Shown: positions 46,901-58,815 of the stretch, piece after piece | How the letters are laid out: each line of letters begins with the position of its first letter | How positions within the stretch are numbered: the first letter of the stretch is position 1 | The notes under the pieces: model-generated | Told to the model about the DNA's origin: nothing | The model's input: the letters and a program-made list of their open reading frames with translations, nothing else | The model's database searches: none | Program-made: the position numbers and the translations under genes | From: Styela clava | Taxonomy: Eukaryota; Chordata; Ascidiacea; Stolidobranchia; Styelidae | Length of the DNA stretch: 64,000 nt | Assembly: GCF_964204865.1 (NCBI RefSeq) | Contig: NC_135252.1 | Location: 19,179,383 to 19,243,382, forward strand | Reading direction: 5' to 3'

Positions 46901-49900
46901 TGTGGACTCAATCAAACAGAGAAGCCTCTAAATTAATTGATCAAAAACGATAGATTTACAAACAATTAATATTATCTTGAGGGTATATAGGGATAAATAA
47001 AACTAAAATTTGTCATATAAGCATGAAGCAAGGCGAGTTCAAAAATGGGTCATCCATTTTTATCATTTAATAGGTAATCCTAGATTAAAAAAAAGATTAA
47101 TATTTCACAAAATATCTGAAACTCTATCTTTAGCTTCATTTTTACTTCATTCAATACTTCTGTGAGTTTTAAAAAAATATATGGTATCGATGAATTTCCT
47201 TTGCAATTTTTAAATTTTTCAAGACTTCATGGACACCCTTTTATACACCCTGGGTGAGGTGGGGTGCATATTTTATTTGACCTCTCACTTCAGACTTGAA
47301 GTCGTTTAATCCGTATATCGATGATATGAGAATCATGTATCTCAATTTACAAATTTTAAGCTTGTATTTTACATTATTTTTTTGATTTCTAGGAGACGAT
47401 TTTGACATTAACATGATGAATAACATAAACGTATGTTCTGGTAATAAGAAGGGAATGTTCCGACTGAGAGTGGCCTGTGAAAAAGCAAAGAAAAAATTTT
47501 CGGCTTCGAAGCAAGCCAGGTATTTAAAATAAATAAAATTAAAGATATATTCCGTTATAATTTATGCTTTTAATATACATACAAGAGCATTCATTACTTA
47601 AAATAGCGCGATAGATACAAACGAGTTGTGCCAGATACAAACAAATTTTAAAATTTTAGTTAAATAAAAAGGTAAACAGTACACATATGACTATGATGAC
47701 GTCATATAATAAAAATGAGACTACATGCAAAACTAAAGCGGTTTCTATCATTCCAAAACACGCCTACACATTAGTGATTGTCTGTCAATATCTATGTTTG
47801 GCACGTTTGTCTTGAAACAGCTTGAAGATAGTTAACATAGCTTTTAACTGGATAAGTGGAATGCTTGATAACGAGTAACACATTGTTAGTTTTCAATTTT
47901 AGCTTCACATTGATGACTTATCCATCATACATCAAATATTCTGCTATACTTATTTCTGTTTTATCTGTGCCTAACATAAGAATTTCCTTTTCCATAAGCA
48001 TTGCCTTTTTTATGCGATAAATCTTGATTTTTTTATAATAATGATTCGTTTTTGGAGTCAATTTCGCATTTACCATAATTTTTGATTTTGTCTTTAAAAT
48101 ATTTGAAATTGTAATCAGGTGGAGATATAGCATTCCAAATATTTATTTAACTGGAGTCAAACAAATTAACATTGTATTTAACATTTGGCAAACAAATTCC
48201 TTCATGCACATCTGTTTCGCCGGCAGAATAGATACTACATTTTGATAAGTTTTGATAAGATAAACCAGGACGATTGAGAGCAATCTAGAAATTGATAAAT
48301 CTGCTGCGTTTAAAACATTTAGCAAATACGCGAAGCAATCTTTCTAATATTGAAGCCTGCTATACAACCATCTAGGAAGGCTAATTTCATATTTTGCAGA
48401 CTCCAAGCTGATTGCATCAATGGAAATGAACCTTACAACACAACGTTGACGAGGTCCGAATTCGAAGAAATAAACAAAGAGAGTTTTAAAAGTATCGAAC
48501 AAGTTCTTCGCAATGTTTTAACAAAAGCGAAGATTGTCGCCAACCAGGTAAAATATATTACTTTTACCTTTAATTTTGTATGGTATTCGAACAAACAAAG
48601 TCGGTGCCAGCATAGCGTAAGATTTACCACGTCAATTTCGCAAATATGTTCCAACCAACATATGTTCCCTGTCCAAATGCGATCTAAGATCTACCCTGAT
48701 TTTAGCAAATGTGTAAATTAAGGTTTTATCGCTAAATTGAATATACAGAAACAAGTGATATACAATAGAGATAGAAATTGCAACGGCAGGCCTCGCGCTA
48801 TAGTACTGACTTGAGGTTAATCCTATGGTAGCACTATGAAATCGAATCAAGTGAATCCCGTACAATTACAAGGAATTTAAATTGATTACCTTATTCAATT
48901 AATGAATAACTAAAATAATTAGGATTGTACAAGCTCAATCAAGCTTGTTTAGTTTAGTTTTATTGCCTCAATTTTATCTATAATATGTAATTCGTGATAT
49001 TATGTACTTAGGTGGAAGATAAACAAATTCAAAGACGAATTTAGTTTGTATTATACCAAATATTAATTTTCAGTTATTATCTACCGTGATATATCTCCCA
49101 GCATTGGTTAAGTTCGGCCATGTAAAAATTGCAACAACAGTCAGATGCGATTGTTACTTTAATAGATTGACGACATTGTACTCGTTGGAGGTTCGACACG
49201 AATCCCCAAAATCAGAGAATTTCTTCAAGAATTTTTTGATGGAAAAGTGTTGAACAGAACAATAAATCCTGACGAGGCGGTGGCATGTGGTGCAGCGTAT
49301 TATGCGGAACAAGTCTTCAACAACGATAGGAGACATGAGCATCCAAATGCAGAGGTTAGTTTATATATACATAAATGTATAATCATACGTTTCCGTGTTG
49401 ATAAGATTGAGTTAATATTTTCAAAAAATAAATTTTAACAATGAGAAATTATTCAATCTTGAATTGAAAATATAAATCTCATTTCTAAAGGCAGGGGTCG
49501 GCAATCTTTTGTCGCTCGCGGGCCAAAATTAGGGTTGCAAGTCATTGGCGGGCCGCACATATTTTTAGAAAGGAAAAAAACCGAACGAATGGTACTTTTT
49601 ATCATGAAAAGCAAGCAGTGATACATTTCTCGAATAGAATATAGATTTATTTTCTCATTGCATCTCATAAAATTCCATTTCATTATTTTCAGCGTCATTG
49701 AACTTTTTGCACTTAGAATCAACTTTTCTGCGTTTTGTTGCCATTTGCCTAATTAAAATTAAATTATATGCTGTTTAAACGAATAATTGTGAAATATATA
49801 ATTGTTAGGTTATAATATATTCAGTCTAAAGAATATATTTGTCAAAACGGATGTTTTGTTACTATAATTTAGTGAAGCGTCGCGGGCCGGATTATAGTTC

Positions 49901-50652
49901 TCCGTAGGTTGCCGACCCCTGCTATAAGGTAACTAAAATGGCATACTTACGGAATCTCATAATACAATTTTTCTTATTTTAGAATGAAAGAAAGTTGACT
50001 CAGGAAATACGTGTAATGGTAAGACCTCAATATACATATATTTGAAACAATGGCTTGACTATGACTGGGCAATTACAAAGTCGAGTCTCAGCTGGTTTTT
50101 TAACGCAATATCAATAATCGAAGCATAAGATACAAACAGCTACACGCTGATGATTCCGGGTTCCAACCCTGGTTAGTTAGAGTGACAAATGAAAACCCTT
50201 TATTTGCGCATGGGTTTTATTTACCAAAAATGAAAACTAGTTCTTTTTTTTTCGTTACATATTTTTATTCGGATCGAATAAGGTAACAGATGAAACCTCA
50301 TAGACCTTCAAAACAATTTGAAGATATATATTATCATAACTTCAAACATTGAAAGGACATGTATCGAAATGTCCTACTGTAAATATAGCCATGATATTCA
50401 TGATATTCCTCATTTTGGCATGCAATTTAGATTAAAAAAAACGCGATTTTCAATCAAGAAGACGAGCAAGCGAGGGAGCTTAATGAAGCAAGGAACAATT
50501 TAGAAGCCTACATTCACAAAATAATGCAACGAGCAAAAGCTTCACCAAGTAAACTCGACGATGAACAAAAGCAACTCATTCTAGAAGAATGTAATTCAAC
50601 TATATCGTGGCTTGAAGAAAATGGCGAGGTGAAAATTAACAATTCTATATAA
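43928..50652 (+). CDS. Hsp70-like ATPase without β-sandwich domain, copy 2
   Basis: Exons 43928–43993, 44431–44560, 45105–45211, 45762–46013, 46707–46833, 47393–47519, 48400–48547, 49166–49354, 49983–50018 and 50431–50652; 467 residues with the stop at 50650–50652. The first nine exons match copy 1 in exact length, as does the tenth up to the shared splice/stop point. NBD motifs: [44 protein letters not shown] (Lys for the usual Thr), [28 protein letters not shown]. Helical lid: [20 protein letters not shown], then WLEENGE. The β-sandwich between NBD and lid is missing; 49355–50430 holds only a hAT MITE, a 12-codon exon and non-coding DNA. Exon 5 uses a GC donor. AATAAA lies 29 bases after the stop. 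GTG right after WLEENGE could instead act as a donor to exons at 51.7–55.2 kb. Exon 4's 3' end is uncertain. Confidence 0.87.
45620..45716. repeat. hAT-like MITE fragment in Hsp70-like intron
   Basis: CGCGGGCCGCAC and GGCCCTTGGACCGCAGTTTG followed by TACATCCCTT resemble the right half of the element at 51241–51597. The left end is not clear. It is in the intron before exon 4 of copy 2. Confidence 0.45.
47155..47260. repeat. Mariner-like MITE fragment
   Basis: Shares ATATATGGTATCGATGAATT and the GGACACCCT end with 5,940–6,050. It lies in the intron between exons 5 and 6 of Hsp70-like copy 2. Confidence 0.4.
49492..49921. mobile_element. hAT-type MITE
   Basis: 430 bp with strong inverted ends: CAGGGGTCGGCAATC at the left, and CAGGGGTCGGCAACC read inward from the right. 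Flanks TCTAAAGG and CTATAAGG look like a decayed 8-bp target duplication. It is in the intron just after the last NBD exon of Hsp70-like copy 2. Confidence 0.8.
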
Positions 50653-50680
50653 ATTCAAAGCTTGAATTCTAAGGTATATA

Positions 50681-50686
50681 AATAAA
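50681..50686 (+). other. Polyadenylation signal of Hsp70-like copy 2 (short form)
   Basis: AATAAA 29 bases after the TAA at 50650–50652, supporting a short transcript that ends at the lid. Confidence 0.55.
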
Positions 50687-51240
50687 AATATTACTGCTAC
50701 TCTGAACGTTTTTGAACGCTTTATAGATCGTTTGCCGAATTGTTTCATCAGTTGGGATACAGTTACCGGACTACTCGCAGCCCATATTCGATTCATGATA
50801 CAGTAAATGTTAATATGGCAAATAGGGCTATAATAGCACTATTTTCCTAAATACTGGACCCTTTGCTTTTTAAGTACCATAAGCCATAGAATATAGAATG
50901 TTTCTCGCAATTTTGTCATTTCTAAATTAATATGTCGCTCATATGCTCATTTCACTCATATTTAGAATGCCACTACTGACCATTTGAATTCAACAAGAAA
51001 GGGGCTCAAAACGTCATTTACCAACATAAAGCACAGACAGACCGCCCAGGTATTATGACTCGAATAATTATATAATATGTAGCATGGTGAATATCTGACT
51101 GATCATGAATATATGAATAAACAGAAAAGTACCAGGGTATTTAATTTCTTATATCTCAGTGATTGCTTCTATAGCGTAACAATGGGTCCGTTCAATATTA
51201 TGAATAGCCGACGAAAAAATTGTTAACAAGTGCATTAAAG

Positions 51241-51597
51241 CAAGGATGTGCAACCTTTAATACAGGAGGCCCGGATACAAACAACTGGATGTAACGGCGG
51301 CCCGCACATTTGCTAAACATATCCTTTCTAGTAGTTGCAGAAACGAAATTTTTTGTTACTGATCTTATGACATGCGTTGTTTTCTTTGCACAAGCTAGCT
51401 GTTTGGGTATTTTAACGTCATATAGCCATAGATAATGATTTGGACTCAATTGGCTTTACAACGCAAAGGGATCGGAATTACTCGCTCGTACCAAATTGAA
51501 CTAAATTAAAAACATGTTTCGTGGGCCCAACACAATGCAAAATTGGCACTTCCCCGCAGACCACATTTGGCCCGCGGGACGCACGTTGCCATCCCTA
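51241..51597. mobile_element. hAT-type MITE with target duplication
   Basis: Ends CAAGGATGTGCAACC and (read inward) TAGGGATGGCAACG; flanks CATTAAAG and CATTAAAA are an 8-bp target duplication differing at one base. The internal CGGCCCGCAC/GGCCCGCGGG composition is typical of these elements. Confidence 0.75.
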
Positions 51598-51743
51598 CAT
51601 TAAAATAAAACACTAAGATAGAAAAACTGACGAAAATGACATATGTGCTCAAAGAGTTTGTCGACCAAGTCTCATAATATTTCTTATAAAAATGACGTGT
51701 GCGATTCCAGGAATCGATTGAATATATCACTTTATAATTTTAG

Positions 51744-54700
51744 AATGACATTAACTTCAATCGACAATTGGACAACGAAGAGATTCATCCATTCATAGAA
51801 CGACAAGTATGGATTATCCATAATAGTTTTTATTAATAGCTAGGGAGTTTGTTATTAAAACATTGAAATTGTTCACCAATTTCCAATAGCGTCTAGTTAT
51901 ATTAATAATAAATGAATAGTTTTATATCAAAATGTTAATATTTTACTCAAGCCATGTTTCGTAATTCAACAAGCATTGGCCGATCTGAGAGGCCTAAAAA
52001 GAACCATAAGAGATAAGCCTATATGAAAACTCATTGAACATCAATGATAAAGAGAGACAGAAACTCCTAGAAGAATGTGGTGAAACAAAGGATTGGGTGG
52101 CAAAAACTCAGCTAAATCTAGAACACCGTGCGCTCAATTATGTATATTTATGATGTTTCCTTGTTTCTCTATTCAGAATCCAAACTTAGAACAAATCAAA
52201 GTAAAAGGTCAGAATCTTGAGAGATCATTTAAATCAAAAGCAAACAAAGCAGCAAAAAAGGTTAGTGTTACATCATTTGTTTAGTTTATAAATTTTGCAA
52301 TTTCTGCTTATTCAGTTCGCTATTTTTTTTCTTGTTTTTGCGTTTTAGAACCCCCCACTTACTGATGTTTCTTATCATCCAAACATTGATCATTTGTTTA
52401 GAGAAAGCCTGATTGCGAGACTGTGGGACCAGGACCAATTCGAAAATATAGAAGCACTAATCATCCTTCCACATCCAGAGTATCAACACGGAGCTTACCA
52501 AACGTAAATAATTTTATTTATCTCTCTCATTTTGCTTTACATTTGTATTTTCGTGATTGTTGATATCACAGGTTCCGTGATACCGGGGTTTTGTTTTGCA
52601 ATTCCAATAGCGCAATCTTGAATCGCAAGATACAATACTACCGATATCGAAAACGTTACCGTTATAGCACTGGAAAAGCTTTTACCAAATAGAAAATCTA
52701 AATGTACCGAAGTAGCATATCTTTGGCACTCGAACTTCAGTTAGTGGAATTCCTAAGCTATTTTACGATGGTATTGACACAAACTGCCTCCAGTCTCGAG
52801 CCGATCAGTATTTACGAACGCGCAATTTTAAAAAGATAATTCTGTCAGTAGCTCCCGTCATTCAAGTGGTCGCCCGTGTGTTCTCTCAGAGATCATAATC
52901 TTTAATTTCTAAGTGAGTTCCCGTGACCTTGCTTTGAGCAAATTTTCTTTAAAAAAATGTATAGTGCGATTTCGTATAATGAATAACATTAAAAAAAGGT
53001 AAATGTCACACTCTATAATTTTAGAATGACAAATATAGACCTGCAGGGGAAAAGGAGAGGCAGCCGTTAATGCAATCTCAGGTGTGGATTGTCTATAAAG
53101 CAATGTCTTTTTTAATTTCTAGCGACCGAGATTGTTTTTTAGAAAAACGTTCGACAGTTTTAACGAAAATAAGTCAATGTACAATATTTAAAAAAATGAT
53201 TTATTAAGTAGTAGTGATTATTAAGTAAAAATTTAAATATTTTACATAAATCATCACAAATCCAAAGAAAATTGAAGAAGTCAAAAGAATAATAGATAAA
53301 GTTTTTTTTTAATTCAAGATTAATTATTTTAGCTATGGGATTACTTCTTTCTCATTTTCTTCATTGGGCACAAGGTGGACCTATGGATTGTTTGGGATTA
53401 TGTTGTCGTGATTATTCTCTTGTTGTTGTGAAAAGAAATTGCTTTTTATTTATTCCAAAAATTTTTGTGGGCTCTATGTGATTCGTTTTTCACTTTTGAA
53501 GTTTTGTGTGATGACGTCATCAAAGATAAAAATTTTGACACCACGCGGCGGTTCCGCGATTGCATTTCAGTAATCTGGTGGTCAGCAAAGTTGGGGTGTT
53601 TATATAAGAAAAGCTACCTGTACTGTAGAATATTTGAAGCCACTTCATATTGGTTTTCGTGTCCATATATCTGAGCATTGCCCTCTCGTTTAATTTTGTC
53701 GATTTTTGTCTCAAATTTTTAGTTTCTTTTTATATATCCACTTGTTGATTTTTCCCAACATTTTTGTTTAGCGGGAGATTGATTACGATGAAGTGAAACA
53801 TCATGCAACTCCAAACAAGAAAACAAATGGTGATAATACTCATTCTAAGTTTGGAACATGGAATACGCCAACCGTAAATACTATTTGTTTTATGCTACCA
53901 GTGTTCGTTTTACCTTTATCATTTAGGAAAGTCATGAAATTACAAATTGAATACATTACAAGTGATCGACCCTTAACGCAAACGCTACCGCAAAGATAAA
54001 ACTCAACTATTGAGGGGAAATAGTGGGACCAAATAGCAGTTGATTTTCATTCAGATTCATTGTCTTGAATATTTTCGATCAGACAATGGCATTCCTCTCG
54101 TGCGCTTCTCAAAACCTAACCCCCAAAGCTACCTAATATAGAATCATCCAGCCATCTTAATTAATGATGAAATGTTTGTAAGAAAACATAAATTCAATTC
54201 AATCTGGAATTATCTTTTAACAGTCGACGCCTGTAATGTCGCAACCGATTCGTGACAGTAGAATGGATTCGCTTCGTGATAGACATCATGTCGGAGTAAG
54301 TGTATATGTTTAAATATTGTCAACACAGCAATTTAGATAACCGTTCAAATTTTTTGTTTATGTTTTGTAGCATATTTTAAAACACCCTTTGAATGCAGTA
54401 GTTTCCTGAATCATGTAACAATGATTTTTAATTTATGACCACTAAATTTGTTAAACCACTAAATTTGACAAATGACATGTAAAATGTAACCTATTAATAT
54501 CACTATTAGTTCTATTCCACATTTAGTTGCTGCTTGTTTTTATTTATACTCACTGCATAAAAAGGCGAACGTGGTAACTGAATCATACTTTAGCTATTAT
54601 AATTATCAGTATATATCAGGGGTGGGCACGGTTTTTGGATCGAGAGCGAAAAATTTTCCTCACCTAGACTGGCGGGCCATGTGAGTATGACATAAAGAGT

Positions 54701-55241
54701 TACATTTTATGAACAATATTTACAGTGTTTTAAAAGAAACAGTGGAAAACAATAAACCTCGTGCCAAAATTAAATTTAACAGCAATCTCAACAATATCCT
54801 TGAGCTATTTTTAACTAAATCATCAAAATTTGGTTTCAGCTTGGTTGTGGCAGCATCAGGCGGGCCAAATTGAATAATCCAGCTGGCCGGATTTGGCCCG
54901 CGGCCCGCACTTTGCCCATGTCTGGTCTATACAATTCAAGAGTCCTGCTGCACACGAACACAAATGTATTTCTGTGAATACATAAAATTCTCTTGGAATA
55001 CTTAGTGAAAAGCGTAGTATGGCATGTTTATTTCTGCCACAGCATCATTGCATTATACGCATACGGACCTATTGGCGCAAAGGCATTCAGGAGGAATTGG
55101 GATTTAGTCTCGCGTATCCTCTACTGATAGTTATATTTATCACTTTTTATGTATAAATATAAGTCTCTTAGTTTTGTCTTTCAGCAACCATGTAGTCAAA
55201 ACTACTCAACTGAAGATCATGTAGGCGTAACTTGTACATAA
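51744..55241 (+). CDS. Phase-0 exons downstream of Hsp70-like copy 2 (likely alternative 3' exons)
   Basis: Six exons with AG/GT borders, all phase 0: 51744–51806 (NDINFNRQLDNEEIHPFIER), 52177–52260 (NPNLEQIKVKGQNLERSFKS), 53025–53081 (NDKYRPAGEKERQPLMQSQ), 53772–53873 (REIDYDEVKHHATPNKK...), 54224–54295 (STPVMSQPIRDSRMDSLRDR) and 55185–55241 (QPCSQNYSTEDHVGVTCT, stop TAA). An additional exon, 52349–52507 (NPPLTDVSYHPNID... to a stop), is out of phase for onward splicing and would be an alternative terminal exon. Joined to lid exon 50431–50628, they give a hydrophilic, probably disordered tail (about 604 residues in all; 561 with the alternative end). They could instead be a separate gene lacking an identified start. 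No family is recognised. Confidence 0.55.
54617..54924. mobile_element. hAT-type MITE
   Basis: 308 bp, CAGGGGTGGGCACGG at the left and CAGACATGGGCAAAG read inward from the right; flanks GTATATAT and GTCTATAC resemble each other in 6 of 8 bases. It lies in the intron before the last tail exon. Confidence 0.7.
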
Positions 55242-55299
55242 TTAATTGTCAACACGGAAATAGAATTTTGTTTTTTGCAAACATCTCATTTACTGAGAG

Positions 55300-55305
55300 A
55301 ATAAA
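55300..55305 (+). other. Polyadenylation signal after last tail exon
   Basis: AATAAA, 59 bases after the TAA at 55239–55241. It supports 55185–55241 as a real 3' terminal exon. Confidence 0.6.
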
Positions 55306-57329
55306 AGATGTAGGCAATTAAACAATCAATACTGAACTCATAAATATCTTAATAACTCTTACGAAAATGAAGAAGTAATTTTATAATTTTGTGCTTGAAC
55401 TTCTGTTTGTGTATATGATTGTACCCTAAAGTTTCCTAAATATAGGACGCTTAGCGCAAAAGTAATGTTCACTCTAGAAAATTCCTCAAATAACCTGAGT
55501 TCTGTTTTTGGGCCATATTAGCTGAAGTACAGTCACAGCCAGCCCTCGCATGAGATAGAATATCTTCTAATGAACTTGGCTTCTCTTTTTGTTGAGTCGC
55601 CAGATAAAAAGTATATATACTTTGCAGACAAGAGAGATACGGGGACCATCATTATGGGATAGATTTGTGGAGTGGTTAAATCGGAATTGTTTTGGACCGG
55701 TGAGCTCATCTATTATTAAACAAGACCGATCGAAATGAAATTAATTCAGGCTTGTCCATCGGTTTCATTCAATCCAATAGTAATTTATGCCCGATTCATA
55801 TCATCCCAGAACGTTTCTGATGGGATCCCAAGGAAATGTCAATCCCATTGGCCAAGCCTGGTGACTAATATTAAATCTAAAAAGCCAAGTGAATTGATTT
55901 TTGTATCCGGTGCTCGCAGCAAAATAAAAACTCTTGCAATGAAAAAAAATCTGAAAATCAAGGGTAACTGATATTACCTCGACACAACTATTATTAATTG
56001 ATAAAAAAAAGCTATGTGTATTTATTAATTCGGTTTGAAATAAATATTAAATACAAAGTGCTCATGGGAGGTATAAGTATGAAACTTAAGGGTAGTTCTA
56101 TACAATCAAGTTTTCATGGTGCTGTCCTATCCTATTCCATGGAACGTTTTCCATGACTAAGCCGGTAGGTCATGCAATTTCAACGGCTGCGTACATTCAC
56201 CATTTTTAAAAATTGTAATAAACGAACTCACGAGTTAGTGTAGTTTGAACGAATTTATTTATTTTTATTTTAGAGAGTCGAGTCAGATGATCAATCGAAT
56301 TTGGTATAGCAGCTTGATGCAGATTAAACCAATACAGACAACGATAATTAATATTGCAATCCTTGGTGGGAGAGTTAATTTACACAAGAGACAAGAAAAA
56401 GCGATGAAAATAGGACTAAAATTATGAAGCACATAAATATATAAAGTTATCGTATTTACATCGCAAACGTAAATTGTTTTCTGGTTAGGTCACTTTGTTA
56501 ATCATGTTGAACTAAGTGTCGTTCTAGCAATCTGAAGGTACAAAACCTGCTTATATGGCATGTATAGGTATTTTTGCGGCGCTCTAGAAGTATGTGTACC
56601 TATATGAAGGTAACTAATTTGTGTGAAGGAACTGAAACATATGGGCAGGGAGATATTCACTTGGCTAACAAAGACAGTCTCCGTCACTAAGTCACTAATA
56701 TATAAGAAGTTTACAAAAACTATTATTTGGAGGAATCTTTCCGGGCCGATATCGCCTACTCAGTTTATTACAACCTGTGTAAGGTGGTGGGCATTAAATT
56801 TGAACATACGATTTGTAATCTGCAATGCCGCCACAGATTAGTGTTAAAAGTCATCTAATATATGCAGTTGCTCCTATTTACAAAAATCTTATGTGTAAAT
56901 GTGCTATGTGTAAAATATTTCGTAATTGTAATCGCTATATTGTGACTTCCATACCCTATATTATATTCCACTATTAATTCATTGTTTATACTTTTATCTT
57001 GTTAAATATGCTTCAAATAAATATTTGATCTAGTGATCTTCAATACAGAAATACAGATTTGAAATATGCATTACAAAAATAGGTACTCACGCATACTATG
57101 TGAAACAAGATGCTAAAAACCTATTATGTGTACCAGGTCAGGGTTAGGCTATAATTTTACAAATACTACAGGAATCACTTGGCCAGTCCTCGAACTCGTA
57201 ATAGAACTAAAATAAGGACAATTGGAATAAAATTACGGCCTAACCCTAACCTGGTACACATACTACTATCAGGTCTCCGTCATCTTGGTTCACATACTTC
57301 AGGAATACCCACAAAAGTGGGTACTATTC
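55306..57329. other. No gene seen; decayed TIR repeats
   Basis: Intergenic between the convergent ends of the plus-strand tail exons and the minus-strand lid gene. The family of GTGTACC short TIR repeats is represented at about 56,578–56,670 and 57,120–57,310, in pieces. Open frames (for example 55,735–55,971) have no family features. Confidence 0.5.
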
Positions 57330-57933
57330 GAACTCTTTCACGAATTCGTCAAAATCATCGTGGAGGTGCAAATAAAAACTTTATTTATGCCCCGTTACTT
57401 ATATCTATGATTCACACCGGTTTATCAATCCTGACGTGCCAATTACTTCGCATCTTTTACTATTTTTGGAAACGTCATCAACTATGCTGAAATTCGGAAG
57501 ATCTCAAGATTCGATTACGTTTTTATTCTTTCCAAACAACAAATAAAACAACTTGAAGCGATACATCAGACATAAAATTATCACACGTACAGATCTTTTC
57601 TTACCAAAACGCAAATCGACTCTCGTCTGGTCCCAGCCAAAACGTAGAACATGACAACTTCTTGCTTTCTTGGTGTCTTGGTTCGGCTGGGCCAATCAAA
57701 GCAATAATACCACTCAAATAAGGACAAGGAAAAAGTCCCATCACATGGGTACGCCTTCAATTCTTTCTCACGTTTCCCTTATCTTAAATTTACAAACTAC
57801 GGTACCTTGTTATTTTAATACTCAATATTACTTATTTTAATACTATTCCAAGTAAGATGCAATTATGTACATAAGACAAATTATTATCATTCAAGAAAAT
57901 GAATATATAAAACTTCTGCTTGATTTGTTTGTC

Positions 57934-58684
57934 TTAATGAAATATTTGGATTCGTTGAGTACGATCGTTATTTTCTCCATCCAGTGATGGTTGCGACTCA
58001 GAATAATTTGTTTCGACAGTTTGCCAAGCTTTGTGGAGTTTGTTCCACTGTTCGGTAAAATCTTTTAGTTTTTTCTGACGCAATACGATAACGATCAAGT
58101 GGAGTTTCATATTAATATAACTCAAATCAAATTTTCATATGACTTACGTTCGTGAGCCAGTTTTTGGCCTGACCGCATTTCCCCCAAAGTTTTCGTTTAT
58201 CTGCAGCATCGTACTGATTTAACTTTTCCTCAATAACAGATATTGTTTTTTTAAGATTCTAAATAAAATTGTCAAGTTTTTTTTAGGAATGCAATATGTT
58301 GATTGGAAAAGGCGGGAATAAGTTTTACCAGATTATTCTCATGAAAAAGATTTTGAGTAAGAAATTTTTTAGCAAGACATTGATTTAGGAGGTCTCGGGT
58401 GCAAGCACAGTCGTCACTCCTATATCAATAAATTTAATGGATTATACACCGGATCGTTCCAAAAACGGGTATAACCAGTAGCATCTTTTTACCTATTAGT
58501 TGCTTCTTGGTTGGATTATTAATCAACTAAAGTGTGAAACATGCGCCATCTTACGAGAGTCACTAAATATACAAAGAATTTATCCACAAACCTGTCGATC
58601 GCGTTTTTTATCATAATCTGCATCATTTCTCAATGGCGTCGATGTTGCTGCTGGTTTAGGTCTCTCTGTCACCATATTTCTTCC
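57934..58684 (-). CDS. Hsp70-lid-like protein, copy 1 (5' end not found)
   Basis: Three phase-0 exons on the minus strand: 58684–58592 (...MVTERPKPAATSTPLRNDA, DYDKKRDRQ), 58258–58148 (NLKKTISVIEEKLNQY, DAADKRKLWGKCGQAKNWL) and 58074–57934 (KKLKDFTEQWNKLHKAWQTV, ETNY, stop TAA). Together they follow the Hsp70 C-terminal helical lid: 'aeDek.r....n.le' , 'i...DK.k...KC.e...WL', 'ekeefe....eLe.v...i..ly'. No NBD or β-sandwich exon lies in the window upstream. The start may be the ATG in the first exon (58675) or an exon further 5'; the region upstream is interrupted by a MITE fragment at 58741. It is probably an Hsp70-derived adaptor or pseudogene remnant, but the frame is intact. Confidence 0.6.
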
Positions 58685-58740
58685 CTACATCAACAATTTA
58701 TATTTGTAAATTGATTTGAACTTCACTTTATACGCTAGAC

Positions 58741-58815
58741 CAGGGGTAGGCACGGTTTTTGGATTAGGGGCCAAACATTTTGCCCACCTAGGCTGGGGGG
58801 CCATGTAATTATGTC
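58741..58815. repeat. hAT-type MITE left end
   Basis: CAGGGGTAGGCACGGTTTTT and following bases match the left end of the element at 54617. No matching right end was found downstream, so it is truncated or chimeric. Confidence 0.55.

Larger units (their letters stand above)
39880..51085. repeat. Right arm of giant inverted duplication
   Basis: Reverse complement of about 17,760–30,350 (landmarks given at the left arm). It contains Hsp70-like copy 2. Duplication is traceable to about 51,085 and is lost beyond, so the exons at 51.7–55.2 kb have no partner in the left arm. Confidence 0.85.
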
